Source of the DNA: Leptothrix discophora
GTDB taxonomy: Bacteria > Pseudomonadota > Gammaproteobacteria > Burkholderiales > Burkholderiaceae_C
Reading direction: 5' to 3'
DNA: 64,000 nt
NCBI RefSeq assembly: GCF_030705305.1
Contig: NZ_JAUZEE010000003.1
Coordinates: forward strand, 1-64,000
The notes beneath the pieces are model-generated. The model searched no databases and had not been told where the DNA came from. It was given only the letters and a program-made list of their open reading frames with translations. The translations under genes and the position numbers were made by a program. Positions 48,330 through 57,407 of this stretch are shown here, one piece after another. Numbering within the stretch: position 1 is the stretch's first letter; each line of letters starts with the position of its first letter.

Positions 48330-48358
48330 CAGGAAAAGGTCCTCAGGACCTTTTCCTG
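48330..48358. terminator. Hairpin 3 downstream of phaB
   Basis: CAGGAAAAGGTCC (48330-48342) and GGACCTTTTCCTG (48346-48358) form a perfect 13-bp stem with a 3-nt loop, 7 bp beyond the phaB stop on the minus strand. It is the likely terminator of the phaC-phaB unit. Confidence 0.65.
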
Positions 48359-48365
48359 TCCGGAC

Positions 48366-49103
48366 TCACCCCATGTGCAGGCCGCCGTTGCAGCTGAAGT
48401 CGGCACCGGTCGTGAAGCCCGAATCATCGCCGGCCAGCCAGCCGACGATGGAGGCGATCTCTTCCGGGGTGCCCAGGCGCTTGACCGGGATGGTGGCGAC
48501 GATCTTCTCCAGCACCTCCGGCTTGATCGCGCGGACCATGTCGGTGCCGATGTAGCCCGGGCTGACCGTGTTCACGGTGACGCCCTTGGCCGCCATTTCC
48601 TGCGCCAGGGCCATCGTGAAGCCGTGCATGCCGGCCTTGGCGGCCGAGTAGTTGGTCTGGCCGGCCTGGCCCTTCTCGCCGTTGACCGACGAGATCTGGA
48701 TGATGCGGCCGAAGCCCCGCTCGGCCATGTCCGCGACCACCTGCTTGGTGACGTTGAACATCGACGTCAGGTTGGTGCTGATGACGGCTTCCCAGTCTTC
48801 CTTGCTCATCTTCAGGAACATGCGGTCGCGCGTGATGCCGGCGTTGTTGACCAGCACGTCGATCGGACCATGTTCGGCCTTGGCCTTGGCGAAGGCCTCG
48901 ACGGTCGAATCCCAGTCGGCCACGTTGCCCGCCGAAGCGTAGAAGGTGTAGCCCAGGACGCGCTGTTCCTCGATCCACTTCACGTGGTCACGGCTGGGGC
49001 CGCAACCGGCGATGACCTTGAAACCGTCCTTCGCCAGACGCTGGCAGATGGCGGTACCAATGCCACCCATGCCACCCGTCACATACGCCACTTTCTGTGC
49101 CAT
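48366..49103 (-). CDS. phaB: Acetoacetyl-CoA reductase
   Basis: Reduces acetoacetyl-CoA to (R)-3-hydroxybutyryl-CoA with NADPH, supplying monomer to the PHA synthase. The 245-residue SDR has Thr-Gly-Gly-Met-Gly-Gly-Ile-Gly at the N-terminus, Asn-Asn-Ala-Gly-Ile-Thr-Arg-Asp near residue 88, the active-site Ser in Ile-Ser-Ser-Val-Asn-Gly and Tyr-Ser-Ala-Ala-Lys near 153. The substrate-loop sequence Ser-Val-Asn-Gly-Glu-Lys-Gly-Gln is typical of PhaB. It lies 172 bp downstream of phaC on the same strand. Confidence 0.96.
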   Translation of the reverse strand: MAQKVAYVTGGMGGIGTAICQRLAKDGFKVIAGCGPSRDHVKWIEEQRVLGYTFYASAGNVADWDSTVEAFAKAKAEHGPIDVLVNNAGITRDRMFLKMSKEDWEAVISTNLTSMFNVTKQVVADMAERGFGRIIQISSVNGEKGQAGQTNYSAAKAGMHGFTMALAQEMAAKGVTVNTVSPGYIGTDMVRAIKPEVLEKIVATIPVKRLGTPEEIASIVGWLAGDDSGFTTGADFSCNGGLHMG

Positions 49104-49275
49104 TGCTCTGCTCCTCTGTGCAAGTCGATCTGAGACGTCCGCATCATCGCGCGGCCAGATCGGTTCACGGGTCCGTACTCACCCCGTATCGTTCGCGGCC
49201 CGCCTCGTGGTGAGGCTCGGCCGGTCTCCTGTCCGGCGCTCGACGGTCAGCGCCGGAATCTTGTGCAGGCGGTCG

Positions 49276-51033
49276 TCAGACCTTCTGCTTGACGTATCGG
49301 CCGGGTGCCGGCTCGATCGCCTTGTACTTGCGGTTGCCCGGCGACTTCGGCGCCGCCTTGAGCTTGCCGCCGTTGGCCTTGAGCCAGTCCGACCAGTCCG
49401 GCCACCAGCTGCCGGGCTGGTCGGTCGCGCCGTCGAGCCACTGCTCGGCGGCCTTGGGCAGCTGGTCGTTGGTCCAGAAGTTGCGCTTCTTCTTAGCAGG
49501 CGGGTTGATCACGCCGGCGATGTGGCCGGAGGCACCCAGCACGAAACGCAGCGGTCCCTTGAGCACCTTGGTGTTCAGGTAGGCCGAGTCCCAGGGGACG
49601 ATGTGGTCCTCGCGCGAGGCGTAGATGTAGAACGGCGCCTCGATCTTGCCGAGGTCGACCTTCTCGCCGCACACCGTCGTCGCACCCGGCTTCTTGAGCT
49701 TGTCCTCGAGGTAGGTGTTGCGCAGGTACCAGCAGTACATCGGACCCGGCAGGTTGGTGCTGTCGGAGTTCCAGTACAGCAGGTCGAACGGCGGCGGCGT
49801 CTCGCCCTTGAGGTAGTTGCCGACGACGTAGTTCCAGACCAGGTCGTTCGGACGCAGGAAGCTGAAGGTGGCCGAGAGTTCCTTGCCCTTGAGCAGCGCC
49901 GGGCCCTTCGGGGCCTTCTCGCCGATGGTCATCTCGCGGACCTTGACCATGGCCTCGTCGATGAACAGGTCCAGCACCCCGGTGGCGCTGAAGTCCAGGA
50001 ACGTGGTCAGCAGCGTGACGCTGGCGGCCGGCTGCTGGCCGCGCGCGGCCAGGACGGCCAGCGCGGTGCTCAACAGGGTGCCGCCGACGCAGAAGCCCAG
50101 CATGTTGAACTTCTCGCTGCCGCTGATCTCGCCGACCACCGAGATCGCCTTGATGACGGCGTCCTCGATGTAGTCGTCCCAGGTCTTGGCGGCCAGGCTT
50201 TCGTCCGGGTTGCGCCAGCTCACCACGAAGACGCGGTGGCCCTGCGCGACCGTGTAGCGGATCAGCGAGTTGTCCGGCTGCAGGTCGAGGATGTAGAACT
50301 TGTTGATGCAGGGCGGCACGAACAGCATCGGGCGCTCGTGGACCTGCTCGGTCAGCGGCTTGTATTCGAGCAGCTGGAACAGCTCGTTCTCGAACACCAC
50401 CGAGCCTTCGGTCGTGGCGACGTTGCGGCCGACCTCGAACAGGCTCTCGTCGGTCTGCGAGACATGACCCTGGCGGATGTCGTTGAGCAGGTGCTGCATG
50501 CCCAGCGCGATGCTTTCGCCCTTGGTCTCGATCGCCTTCTTCTGCGCCTCGGGATTGAGCGCGAGGTAGTTCGAAGGCGCGGCCGCGTCGATCCACTGCT
50601 GCACCGAGAAACGCACCCGCGCACGCGTCTTGGCGTCGCCCTCGACGGCATCGGCCAGCGACATCATCGTGCGCGCGTTGAGCAGGTAGACCGCCGCCGA
50701 AAAGCCCGACAGCGGGTTGCTCTTCCAGGCTTCGTTCGAGAAGCGACGGTCGCCGGCCATGGCCTGGAAGGAACCGGAAATGGCCCCGTTCCAGAGTTCG
50801 GCGGCGGCGGCCATGTACTCGGCCTGGATGCGGTTCAGGTCAGCCGGCGCGATCTTGAGCTGCGAGAAACCCTTGAGGGAATCACCCAGGCTCGCACCGA
50901 GTTCTCCGAGTTGCTGGCCGGCTTCGCCAAACTGCGGCGTGCCGGTCATGGAGAACGCCTGCTTCAGGCTCTCTTCGAGGTTGAGGCCCATCGAGCCACC
51001 CAACCCGGGCATCTGCCCGAGAAATCCACTCAT
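49276..51033 (-). CDS. phaC: Class I polyhydroxyalkanoate synthase
   Basis: Polymerises 3-hydroxyacyl-CoA into PHA storage granules. The ATG at 51033 is chosen because a GGAGGAG lies 4 nt upstream, giving 585 residues. The lipase-like box Gly-Phe-Cys-Val-Gly-Gly holds the catalytic Cys315, with Asp476 (Arg-Glu-Asp-His) and His504 (Ser-Gly-His-Ile-Ala-Gly). Length and the long N-terminal domain indicate class I. phaB follows, but a phaA thiolase gene, usual between them, is absent. A short divergent promoter region separates it from the small membrane protein gene. Confidence 0.97.
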   Translation of the reverse strand: MSGFLGQMPGLGGSMGLNLEESLKQAFSMTGTPQFGEAGQQLGELGASLGDSLKGFSQLKIAPADLNRIQAEYMAAAAELWNGAISGSFQAMAGDRRFSNEAWKSNPLSGFSAAVYLLNARTMMSLADAVEGDAKTRARVRFSVQQWIDAAAPSNYLALNPEAQKKAIETKGESIALGMQHLLNDIRQGHVSQTDESLFEVGRNVATTEGSVVFENELFQLLEYKPLTEQVHERPMLFVPPCINKFYILDLQPDNSLIRYTVAQGHRVFVVSWRNPDESLAAKTWDDYIEDAVIKAISVVGEISGSEKFNMLGFCVGGTLLSTALAVLAARGQQPAASVTLLTTFLDFSATGVLDLFIDEAMVKVREMTIGEKAPKGPALLKGKELSATFSFLRPNDLVWNYVVGNYLKGETPPPFDLLYWNSDSTNLPGPMYCWYLRNTYLEDKLKKPGATTVCGEKVDLGKIEAPFYIYASREDHIVPWDSAYLNTKVLKGPLRFVLGASGHIAGVINPPAKKKRNFWTNDQLPKAAEQWLDGATDQPGSWWPDWSDWLKANGGKLKAAPKSPGNRKYKAIEPAPGRYVKQKV

Positions 51034-51196
51034 CGTCTCCTCCATCGGGTACACGGTGCATGGCCATGCCATGCGTCAGGACAATCCGTCGCCGGGCCCG
51101 GAATGGACTGGACGGCGAAAATGATTATGGGTCTTGAGCCTTGCATGAAACTGTAGGTGTCGCACCCGCGACACCGGACCGCCACAGGAAACTCGG

Positions 51197-51484
51197 ATGT
51201 ATCTCGTCGCCATTGCATGGTTTTATGTCGCCCTGATGATGGCCGTGGCGGAGGCCGTGCACCCGGGCGGCTCGCTGCTCGGCGCCTTCTTCACGCTGAT
51301 GCTCTACGGGGTCGGCCCGATCGCGCTGGTGCTCTACCTGCTGGGCACACCGTTGCGGGCGCGGGCACGCCGCAAGGCTGAACAGGGCACCGTGACGATG
51401 CCCGCCTCAGCCCCCGTCGCGCAGCCAGACGAAGCCGGCCATGCGGCCGGTGAGCCGGTCGCGGCGGAACGAAAAGAAGCGTGA
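51197..51484 (+). CDS. Small inner-membrane protein, function unknown
   Basis: A 95-residue protein with two predicted transmembrane helices in the first 55 residues (Leu-Val-Ala-Ile-Ala-Trp-Phe and Leu-Met-Leu-Tyr-Gly-Val-Gly-Pro-Ile-Ala-Leu-Val), a short periplasmic Gly-rich turn and a charged, Ala/Glu-rich C-terminal tail. No known motif. It is divergent from phaC with 163 bp between starts and its 3' end overlaps the convergent pgeF gene by 78 bp. The clear membrane topology supports a real gene. A role in PHA metabolism is not indicated. Confidence 0.65.
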   Translation: MYLVAIAWFYVALMMAVAEAVHPGGSLLGAFFTLMLYGVGPIALVLYLLGTPLRARARRKAEQGTVTMPASAPVAQPDEAGHAAGEPVAAERKEA

Positions 51485-52273
51485 CGGCTCGCTGGCGGTG
51501 CACCAGCCGGTGCCTCCGTCCATCCCACCGCTGACTCCACCGCTGATCCCACCGTCATTCCCGCCGACCGCCGTGACGCCGGCCTGAGCCAGTCGCTTGC
51601 GCGCCAGTCCCGCCAGGTCGGCCCACCACTTGCCCGCCACGCCGGCACGCGGCCGGAACGACGCGCCAGGCTCATCGACTGAGCCACCGAAGGCCGCCAG
51701 CACGTCGGCGCCGACCTCGAAGGCGGCCGGTCCGATGCAGGGCCCGAGCCAGGCCTCGACACGATCGGGCGACACGCCGTGGCGCGCGTGCAGGGCGGCC
51801 AGCGTCGCCTCCAGCACGCCGCCGGCGAGGCCGCGCCAGCCCGCATGGGCGGCGGCCACCGCACGGCCGTCGCGGTCGGCGAACAGCACCGGCAGGCAGT
51901 CGGCCACCTGGACCTCACAGGCCAGGCCCGGACGACCGCAGACCGACGCATCGGCCACCGGCAAGCCGCCGCCCGCATCGACCTGCTCCAGCGCGCAGAC
52001 CACCGTCCCGTGGACCTGGTCCAGCCGCACCGGCCGCGCACCGATCCAGCCCTGCAGCCGGGTCCGGTTGACAGCAACGGCGGCCGGGTCGTCGCCGATC
52101 TCGGCCTTCAGGTTCAGCGCATCGAAGGGCGCGACGCTGACACCCCCGACCCGCGTGCTCATGAAGGCGCCGACCGCCGGGTGGCTGAAGACAGGCCAGA
52201 GGCCACGTTCGTCCTGGCGGGTCGACGGGGCGGCGACCGGCTGGGTCGACACGCTCAGGGACGACAGGCTCAT
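51407..52273 (-). CDS. pgeF: PgeF/YfiH-type purine nucleoside phosphorylase-laccase fold protein
   Basis: A 288-residue member of the DUF152 family, described as peptidoglycan editing factor and as a polyphenol oxidase or nucleoside phosphorylase. The zinc-site motifs are clear: Asp-Gln-Val-His-Gly near residue 88, Val-Ala-Asp-Cys-Leu-Pro-Val-Leu near 126, and Ala-Ala-Ala-His-Ala-Gly-Trp-Arg-Gly near 143. A later Gly-Pro-Cys-Ile-Gly segment is also conserved. A Gly-rich repeat (Gly-Gly-Ile-Ser-Gly-Gly-Val-Ser-Gly-Gly) near 243-256 is an insertion not expected in the family. Its ATG overlaps the maiA stop (ATGA), so the pair is probably coupled. Confidence 0.92.
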   Translation of the reverse strand: MSLSSLSVSTQPVAAPSTRQDERGLWPVFSHPAVGAFMSTRVGGVSVAPFDALNLKAEIGDDPAAVAVNRTRLQGWIGARPVRLDQVHGTVVCALEQVDAGGGLPVADASVCGRPGLACEVQVADCLPVLFADRDGRAVAAAHAGWRGLAGGVLEATLAALHARHGVSPDRVEAWLGPCIGPAAFEVGADVLAAFGGSVDEPGASFRPRAGVAGKWWADLAGLARKRLAQAGVTAVGGNDGGISGGVSGGMDGGTGWCTASEPSRFFSFRRDRLTGRMAGFVWLRDGG

Positions 52274-52917
52274 TCCTGGGCGTCCGGACAGGCCGAAGGC
52301 TGGGCCGCCTGGAAGGCCGGCAAGGCCATGCAGGCCTCGAAGATGCGCATGACGGTGGGCAGGCCGTCGAGCCGGCAGTCGAAGCGCTGGGCATTGAAGA
52401 TCTGCGGCACCAGCAGGCAGTCGGCCAGGCCGGGCGTGTCGCCGTGGCAGTGGCGGCCGGTGGCCGGCTCGCTGGCCAGGCGGCGCTCGACCACCTCCAG
52501 CCCGCCTTCGACCCAGTGGCGATACCAGGCGTTCTTGGCGTCCTCGCTGACGCCCAGGTCCTTGACCAGGTAGCGCAGCACGCGCAGGTTGTTCAGCGGG
52601 TGGATCTCGCAGGCGATGTCCAGTGCCAGCGAACGCACCCGGGCCCGGCCGAGCGGATCGGCCGGCAGCAGCGCCGGGTCGGGGTGGGTCTCGTCGAGGT
52701 ACTCGATGATGGCCAGCGACTGGCTGATCGCCTGATCGCCGTCGACCAGCAGCGGCACCAGGCGCTGGGCCGAGCGGGCGGCGTAGTCGGCACCGAGCTG
52801 CTCGTTGCGCACCAGGTGGACCGGCTGGTAGTCGTAGGGCAGGCCCTTGAGCGCCAGGGCGATCCGGACCCGGAACGAGGCCGACGAGCGGTGGTAGTTG
52901 AACAGCTGCAAGGACAT
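52270..52917 (-). CDS. maiA: Maleylacetoacetate isomerase (zeta-class GST)
   Basis: Isomerises maleylacetoacetate to fumarylacetoacetate with glutathione in tyrosine breakdown. The 215-residue protein starts at 52917 with Leu-Phe-Asn-Tyr-His-Arg-Ser-Ser-Ala-Ser-Phe-Arg-Val-Arg, which contains the family active-site Ser-Ser-xxx-Arg pattern. It also has the Gln-Ser-Leu-Ala-Ile-Ile-Glu-Tyr-Leu-Asp-Glu glutathione-binding segment. Other tyrosine-degradation genes (hmgA, fahA) are not nearby, so another GST-type reaction remains possible. It overlaps pgeF by 4 bp. Confidence 0.88.
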   Translation of the reverse strand: MSLQLFNYHRSSASFRVRIALALKGLPYDYQPVHLVRNEQLGADYAARSAQRLVPLLVDGDQAISQSLAIIEYLDETHPDPALLPADPLGRARVRSLALDIACEIHPLNNLRVLRYLVKDLGVSEDAKNAWYRHWVEGGLEVVERRLASEPATGRHCHGDTPGLADCLLVPQIFNAQRFDCRLDGLPTVMRIFEACMALPAFQAAQPSACPDAQE

Positions 52918-53050
52918 GGGAACGCTCGTGACCAGGGGGATAGGGAGGCGGTGGCGACCGCGCCATCCGGGCCCGTGAAGGACCTCGCGGCAGACCGCCG
53001 GAATCGGCAAACGATCATGCCACGCAGACCCTCGCCGCTACACTGGAACG

Positions 53051-53596
53051 ATGCCTCTCACGCCCCGCATCAAGCATTGCCGAGCCTGCGGCACGCCGGT
53101 CGCCTACCGCGTGCCGGCCGATGACAACCGCGAGCGCGCCGTCTGCCCGGCCTGTCACGAGGTGCACTACGAGAACCCGCTGAACGTGGTCGGCACGGTG
53201 CCCCATTGGGAGGACAAGGTCCTGCTGTGCCGGCGCAACATCGAGCCGCAACGTGGCTTGTGGACGCTGCCGGCCGGCTTCATGGAACTGGGCGAGACGA
53301 CGGCAGAAGGCGCACTGCGCGAGACCGTCGAGGAGGCCGGCGCGGCCATCGAGATGCTGCCGCTCTACACCGTGCTGAACGTGGTGCGGGCCGGCCAGGT
53401 CCACCTGTTCTACCGCGCCGCGCTGCAGCACCTGCGCTTCGACCCAGGGCCCGAGACCATCGAGGTCCAGCTCTTCAGCGAGGCCGACCTGCCCTGGCAT
53501 GAACTGGCCTTCCGCACCGTGCGGGTGACGCTGGAGCACTACTTCGCCGACCGCCGCAACGGCCAGTTCGGCGTGCACCACAGCGACATCGCCTGA
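53051..53596 (+). CDS. NUDIX hydrolase with zinc ribbon
   Basis: A 181-residue hydrolase for nucleoside-diphosphate-linked compounds. An N-terminal zinc ribbon (Cys10, Cys13, Cys32, Cys35) precedes a complete Nudix box from Gly76 to about residue 98, with Arg90-Glu91 and Glu94-Glu95. The zinc ribbon plus Nudix layout resembles NADH pyrophosphatase-like and ADP-ribose pyrophosphatase-like enzymes; the substrate is not readable. It is divergent from maiA and followed 65 bp later by the Lap transporter genes, probably without functional connection. Confidence 0.9.
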   Translation: MPLTPRIKHCRACGTPVAYRVPADDNRERAVCPACHEVHYENPLNVVGTVPHWEDKVLLCRRNIEPQRGLWTLPAGFMELGETTAEGALRETVEEAGAAIEMLPLYTVLNVVRAGQVHLFYRAALQHLRFDPGPETIEVQLFSEADLPWHELAFRTVRVTLEHYFADRRNGQFGVHHSDIA

Positions 53597-53661
53597 GCCC
53601 TGCCGACGCCGGCAACCCGACGCGCGACGCCGCCCTGCGCGTCGCCCCACCTGCCTCCGAC

Positions 53662-55875
53662 ATGACCGACGCCGCCGCGCCTCCGCCCCAGCCCGTGCCC
53701 GGAACCGAACCGGCCATCGAGGCACCCGATCCCGTCGTCGCCCGGCTGCGCGAGGACCTGATCCACCCCGATCCGCTGCTGGACTGCCTCATCGAGGTCT
53801 GCCGGCTGCACGGCGTGAACGTCTCGCGCGCCGGGCTCAGCGCGGGCCTGCCGCTCGAAGAGGGCCGCCTGACCCTCGCGCTGGCCGACCGTGCCGCCGC
53901 CCGTGCCGGCATGAGCACGCGGCTGCAGCGCCTGCGTCGCACCCGCATCGACCCGGCCACGCTGCCCGCCATCCTGCTGCTCAAGGGTGGCAACGCCTGC
54001 GTGCTGCTCGGCTGGACGCCCGAGGGCGACGCCCGCGTGCTGCTGCCCGAGACCGGCCAGGGCGCCATCGTCATGCACCGCAACGAGCTGCGCCGGCGCT
54101 ACACCGGCGTGGTGCTGTTCGTGCGGCCGCATTTCCGCTTCGACGAGCGCACGCCGCAGCCCGCGCCGCCCGACACCGGCCACTGGTTCTGGTCGGCCGT
54201 CAGCAGCCAGCGCGGCGTCTACCGCGACGTGCTGTGGGCGGCGCTGCTGATCAACCTCTTCGCCTTGGCGTTCCCGATCTTCACGATGAACGTCTACGAC
54301 CGCGTGGTGCCCAACCACGCCACCGAGACGCTCTGGACGCTGGCCATCGGCCTGCTGATCGTGCTGGGCGCGGACCTCTACCTGCGCCTGTTGCGCAGCC
54401 GTTTCGTCGACGAGGCCGGCGCGCGCATCGACCTGCAGCTGTCGGCCAGCCTGCTCGAACGCGTGTTGGGCATGAAGCTCGAACACCGGCCGGCCTCGGT
54501 CGGCAGCTACGCGGCCAACCTGCGCGGCTACGAGCAGGTGCGCGACTTCATCGCCGCCTCCACCGTGACGACGCTGATCGACCTGCCCTTCGCCCTGCTG
54601 TTCCTGTTGGCGATGACCTGGATCTCGGGCTGGCTGGCGCTGCCGGTGCTGCTGGCCTTCGGCGCGATCCTGTTCATGGGCTGGACGCTGCAGGGCCGCC
54701 TGCACCGCCTGGCCAAGTCGACCCACCAGGCCAGCGCACAGCGCAACGCCACGCTGGTCGAGGCCCTGACCGGACTGGAGACGCTCAAGACCCAGGCCGC
54801 CGAGGGCGTCATCCAGGCCCGCTGGGAACGCGGCAACCAGTTCCTGGCCCAGGCCCAGGTGGCCATGCGCGGCATCGCCAACCGGGCCAGCTTCGGCACC
54901 TCGACGCTGGTGCAGGCGGTCTCGCTGCTGATCATCGTGATCGGCGTCTACCTGATCGGCGACCGCCAGCTGACCATGGGCGCGCTGATCGCCTGCACCA
55001 CGCTCGCCTCGCGGGCGCTGGCGCCGGCCGGCCAGATCGTCGGCCTGCTGATGCAGTACCAGGGCGCGCGCACCGCGCTGGAGGCGCTCAACGGCGTCAT
55101 GGCCCAGCCGATCGAGCGCGAGGTCGGGCAGAACTTCCTGCACCGTCGCGAGCTGCGCGGCGAGATCGAGCTGCGCGACGTCCGCTTCGCCTACCCCGGC
55201 CGCGACGACGCGGTGATCGACGGCGTCAGCCTGCGCATCCAGCCCGGCGAGCGGGTCGCGCTGATCGGCAAGGTCGGCTCGGGCAAGAGCACGCTGCAGA
55301 AGCTGATGCTGGGCCTGTACCAGCCCAGCGCCGGCGCGGTGCTGCTCGACGGCATCGACCTGCGCCAGCTCGACCCGGCCGACGTGCGCCGCAACATGGC
55401 CTATGTCTCGCAGGACGTCACGCTGTTCTACGGCACGCTGCGCGACAACATCACGCTGGGCATGCCCTATGCCGACGACCAGAGCGTGGCCACCGCGGCC
55501 GAGATCGCCTGCCTGACCGAGTTCATTCACCGGCACCCGCGCGGCTACGACCTGCAGGTCGGCGAACGCGGCGAGCTGCTGTCGGGCGGCCAGCGCCAGA
55601 GCGTGGGCCTGGCCCGCGCGCTGCTGCACAACGCGCCGCTGCTGCTGCTCGACGAGCCGACCAGCGCGATGGACTTCTCGACCGAGGCGATGGTCACGCG
55701 CAAGGTGGCCGATTTCGCCGAGGGCCGCACCGTCGTACTGGTCACGCACCGCACCTCGATGCTGGCGCTGGTCGACCGCATCGTCGTGGTCGACGGCGGG
55801 CGCGTCATCGCCGACGGACCGCGCGACCGCGTCCTCGAAGCCCTGCAATCCGGCCGCATCGCGAGGGCCGCATGA
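53662..55875 (+). CDS. lapB: Type I secretion ABC transporter (LapB-like)
   Basis: The inner-membrane ATPase/permease that exports the Lap adhesin. The 737 residues contain an N-terminal C39-like domain (about 35-160) and a transmembrane domain of six helices (about 190-460). The nucleotide-binding domain has Walker A Gly-Lys-Val-Gly-Ser-Gly-Lys-Ser near 538, Leu-Ser-Gly-Gly-Gln-Arg-Gln and Leu-Leu-Leu-Asp-Glu-Pro-Thr-Ser-Ala-Met-Asp. The C39-like domain has an Asp-Cys but lacks the usual peptidase context, so it probably binds substrate rather than cutting it. It overlaps lapC by 4 bp (ATGA). Confidence 0.94.
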   Translation: MTDAAAPPPQPVPGTEPAIEAPDPVVARLREDLIHPDPLLDCLIEVCRLHGVNVSRAGLSAGLPLEEGRLTLALADRAAARAGMSTRLQRLRRTRIDPATLPAILLLKGGNACVLLGWTPEGDARVLLPETGQGAIVMHRNELRRRYTGVVLFVRPHFRFDERTPQPAPPDTGHWFWSAVSSQRGVYRDVLWAALLINLFALAFPIFTMNVYDRVVPNHATETLWTLAIGLLIVLGADLYLRLLRSRFVDEAGARIDLQLSASLLERVLGMKLEHRPASVGSYAANLRGYEQVRDFIAASTVTTLIDLPFALLFLLAMTWISGWLALPVLLAFGAILFMGWTLQGRLHRLAKSTHQASAQRNATLVEALTGLETLKTQAAEGVIQARWERGNQFLAQAQVAMRGIANRASFGTSTLVQAVSLLIIVIGVYLIGDRQLTMGALIACTTLASRALAPAGQIVGLLMQYQGARTALEALNGVMAQPIEREVGQNFLHRRELRGEIELRDVRFAYPGRDDAVIDGVSLRIQPGERVALIGKVGSGKSTLQKLMLGLYQPSAGAVLLDGIDLRQLDPADVRRNMAYVSQDVTLFYGTLRDNITLGMPYADDQSVATAAEIACLTEFIHRHPRGYDLQVGERGELLSGGQRQSVGLARALLHNAPLLLLDEPTSAMDFSTEAMVTRKVADFAEGRTVVLVTHRTSMLALVDRIVVVDGGRVIADGPRDRVLEALQSGRIARAA

Positions 55876-57407
55876 ACGACACCACCCGAAGCCGGCAACG
55901 GCCCGATGGCCGCGACACGGCCGAAGCCGGCGCCGACACCCTGCGACCCGAGCCGACCGCGCTCGGCGCGGCCGTCCAAGAAGCGGCCGCCGCACCGGGT
56001 CGCCTGGAGCGCGCCCAGGCCTTCGTCGCGAAGGTGCTGCGCCACGTCTTCGGCAGCACGGTGACCGACCTGCCCGATCCGGGCGCCGAGCAGCGCGCCC
56101 GCCAGAACCGCTTCAACTACGAGTACGAGGCGCTCGACCTCATGAGCCGGGAGGACACCGCGCGGGCCCAGCTCGTCGTGCGGGTGGTCTCGCTGATCGT
56201 GCTGCTGCTGCTGCTGTGGGCGGCGATTGGCCAGATCGACGAGGTCACGCGCGGCGACGGCAAGGTGATCCCGTCGCGCCAGCTGCAGGTGGTGCAGTCG
56301 CTCGATGGTGGCGTGGTCTCGGAGATCCTGGTGCGCGAGGGCGACAACGTCGAGGAAGGCCAGCTGCTGCTGCGCATCGACGAGACCCGCGCCACATCCG
56401 GCGTGCGCGAGAGCGCCGCGCAGGTGTTCGCGCTGAAGGTCCGCCAGGCCCGCCTGAAGGCGCTGGCCGAAGGCGCGAGCTTCAACCCGCCGTCACCGCA
56501 GCCGGGCAATGCCGAGGAAACGCGCATCGTCGACGAGGAGCGCAACCTCTACAACGCCCGCGTCAGCGAGCTGCAGGCCACGCTGTCGATCAGCAGCCAG
56601 CAGCTGCAGCAGCGCCAGCAGGAACTCGGCGAATCGCAGGCCCGCCAGTCGGCCGCTCAGCGCGCGCTGGCGCTGTCGCGCCAGGAACTGCAGAAGACCC
56701 GGCCGCTGCTGGCCACCGGCGCCATCTCCGAGGTCGAGGTGCTGCGCCTGGACCGGGAGGTCAGCCGCAACCGCGGCGACGTCGAGGCCGCCGCTGCCCA
56801 GATCGCCCGCCTGCAGGCCGCCATCGGCGAGGCCCGCCGCAAGAGCCAGGAGACCGAGCTTCAGTTCCGCAACGAGGCCCGCCGCGAGCTGTCGGACGTG
56901 CTGGGCCGGCTCAGCGCGCTCAACCAGGGCGCCGTCGCGCTGGCCGACCGGGTCAGCAAGGCACAGGTCAAGTCGCCGGTGCGGGGCCGGGTCCAGCGCC
57001 TGCTGGCCAACACCATCGGTGGCGTGGTGCAGCCGGGCAAGGACATCGTCGAGATCGTCCCGCTGGACGACACGCTGGTGCTGGAGGCGCGCGTCGAGCC
57101 CAAGGACATCGCCTTCATCCATCCCGGCCAGGCCGCGATGGTGAAGTTCACCGCCTACGACTTCTCGATCTACGGCGGCCTGGAGGCGGTGGTCGAGAAC
57201 ATCAGCCCGGACACGCTGGTCGACGAGCGCGGCAATGCCTACTACCTCGTGCGCGTGCGCACCAACCGGCCCGAGTTCGGCGAGGACCAGCCGATCATCC
57301 CGGGCATGACCGCGTCGGTGGACATCCTGACGGGGAAGAAATCGGTGCTGTCCTACCTGCTCAAGCCCATCCTGAAGGCCCGTGCCTACGCGCTGCGGGA
57401 ACGTTGA
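55872..57407 (+). CDS. lapC: Type I secretion membrane-fusion protein (LapC-like, HlyD family)
   Basis: Bridges LapB and the outer-membrane channel. The 511-residue protein has a cytoplasmic N-terminus of about 100 residues, one transmembrane helix (about 102-122) and a beta-barrel/lipoyl segment with Gly-Asp-Gly-Lys-Val-Ile-Pro. A long coiled-coil hairpin rich in Gln and Arg (about 190-350) follows, then the HlyD C-terminal domain with Pro-Gly-Met-Thr-Ala-Ser-Val-Asp-Ile. The ATG overlaps the lapB stop. The adhesin gene begins 286 bp downstream. Confidence 0.94.
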   Translation: MNDTTRSRQRPDGRDTAEAGADTLRPEPTALGAAVQEAAAAPGRLERAQAFVAKVLRHVFGSTVTDLPDPGAEQRARQNRFNYEYEALDLMSREDTARAQLVVRVVSLIVLLLLLWAAIGQIDEVTRGDGKVIPSRQLQVVQSLDGGVVSEILVREGDNVEEGQLLLRIDETRATSGVRESAAQVFALKVRQARLKALAEGASFNPPSPQPGNAEETRIVDEERNLYNARVSELQATLSISSQQLQQRQQELGESQARQSAAQRALALSRQELQKTRPLLATGAISEVEVLRLDREVSRNRGDVEAAAAQIARLQAAIGEARRKSQETELQFRNEARRELSDVLGRLSALNQGAVALADRVSKAQVKSPVRGRVQRLLANTIGGVVQPGKDIVEIVPLDDTLVLEARVEPKDIAFIHPGQAAMVKFTAYDFSIYGGLEAVVENISPDTLVDERGNAYYLVRVRTNRPEFGEDQPIIPGMTASVDILTGKKSVLSYLLKPILKARAYALRER

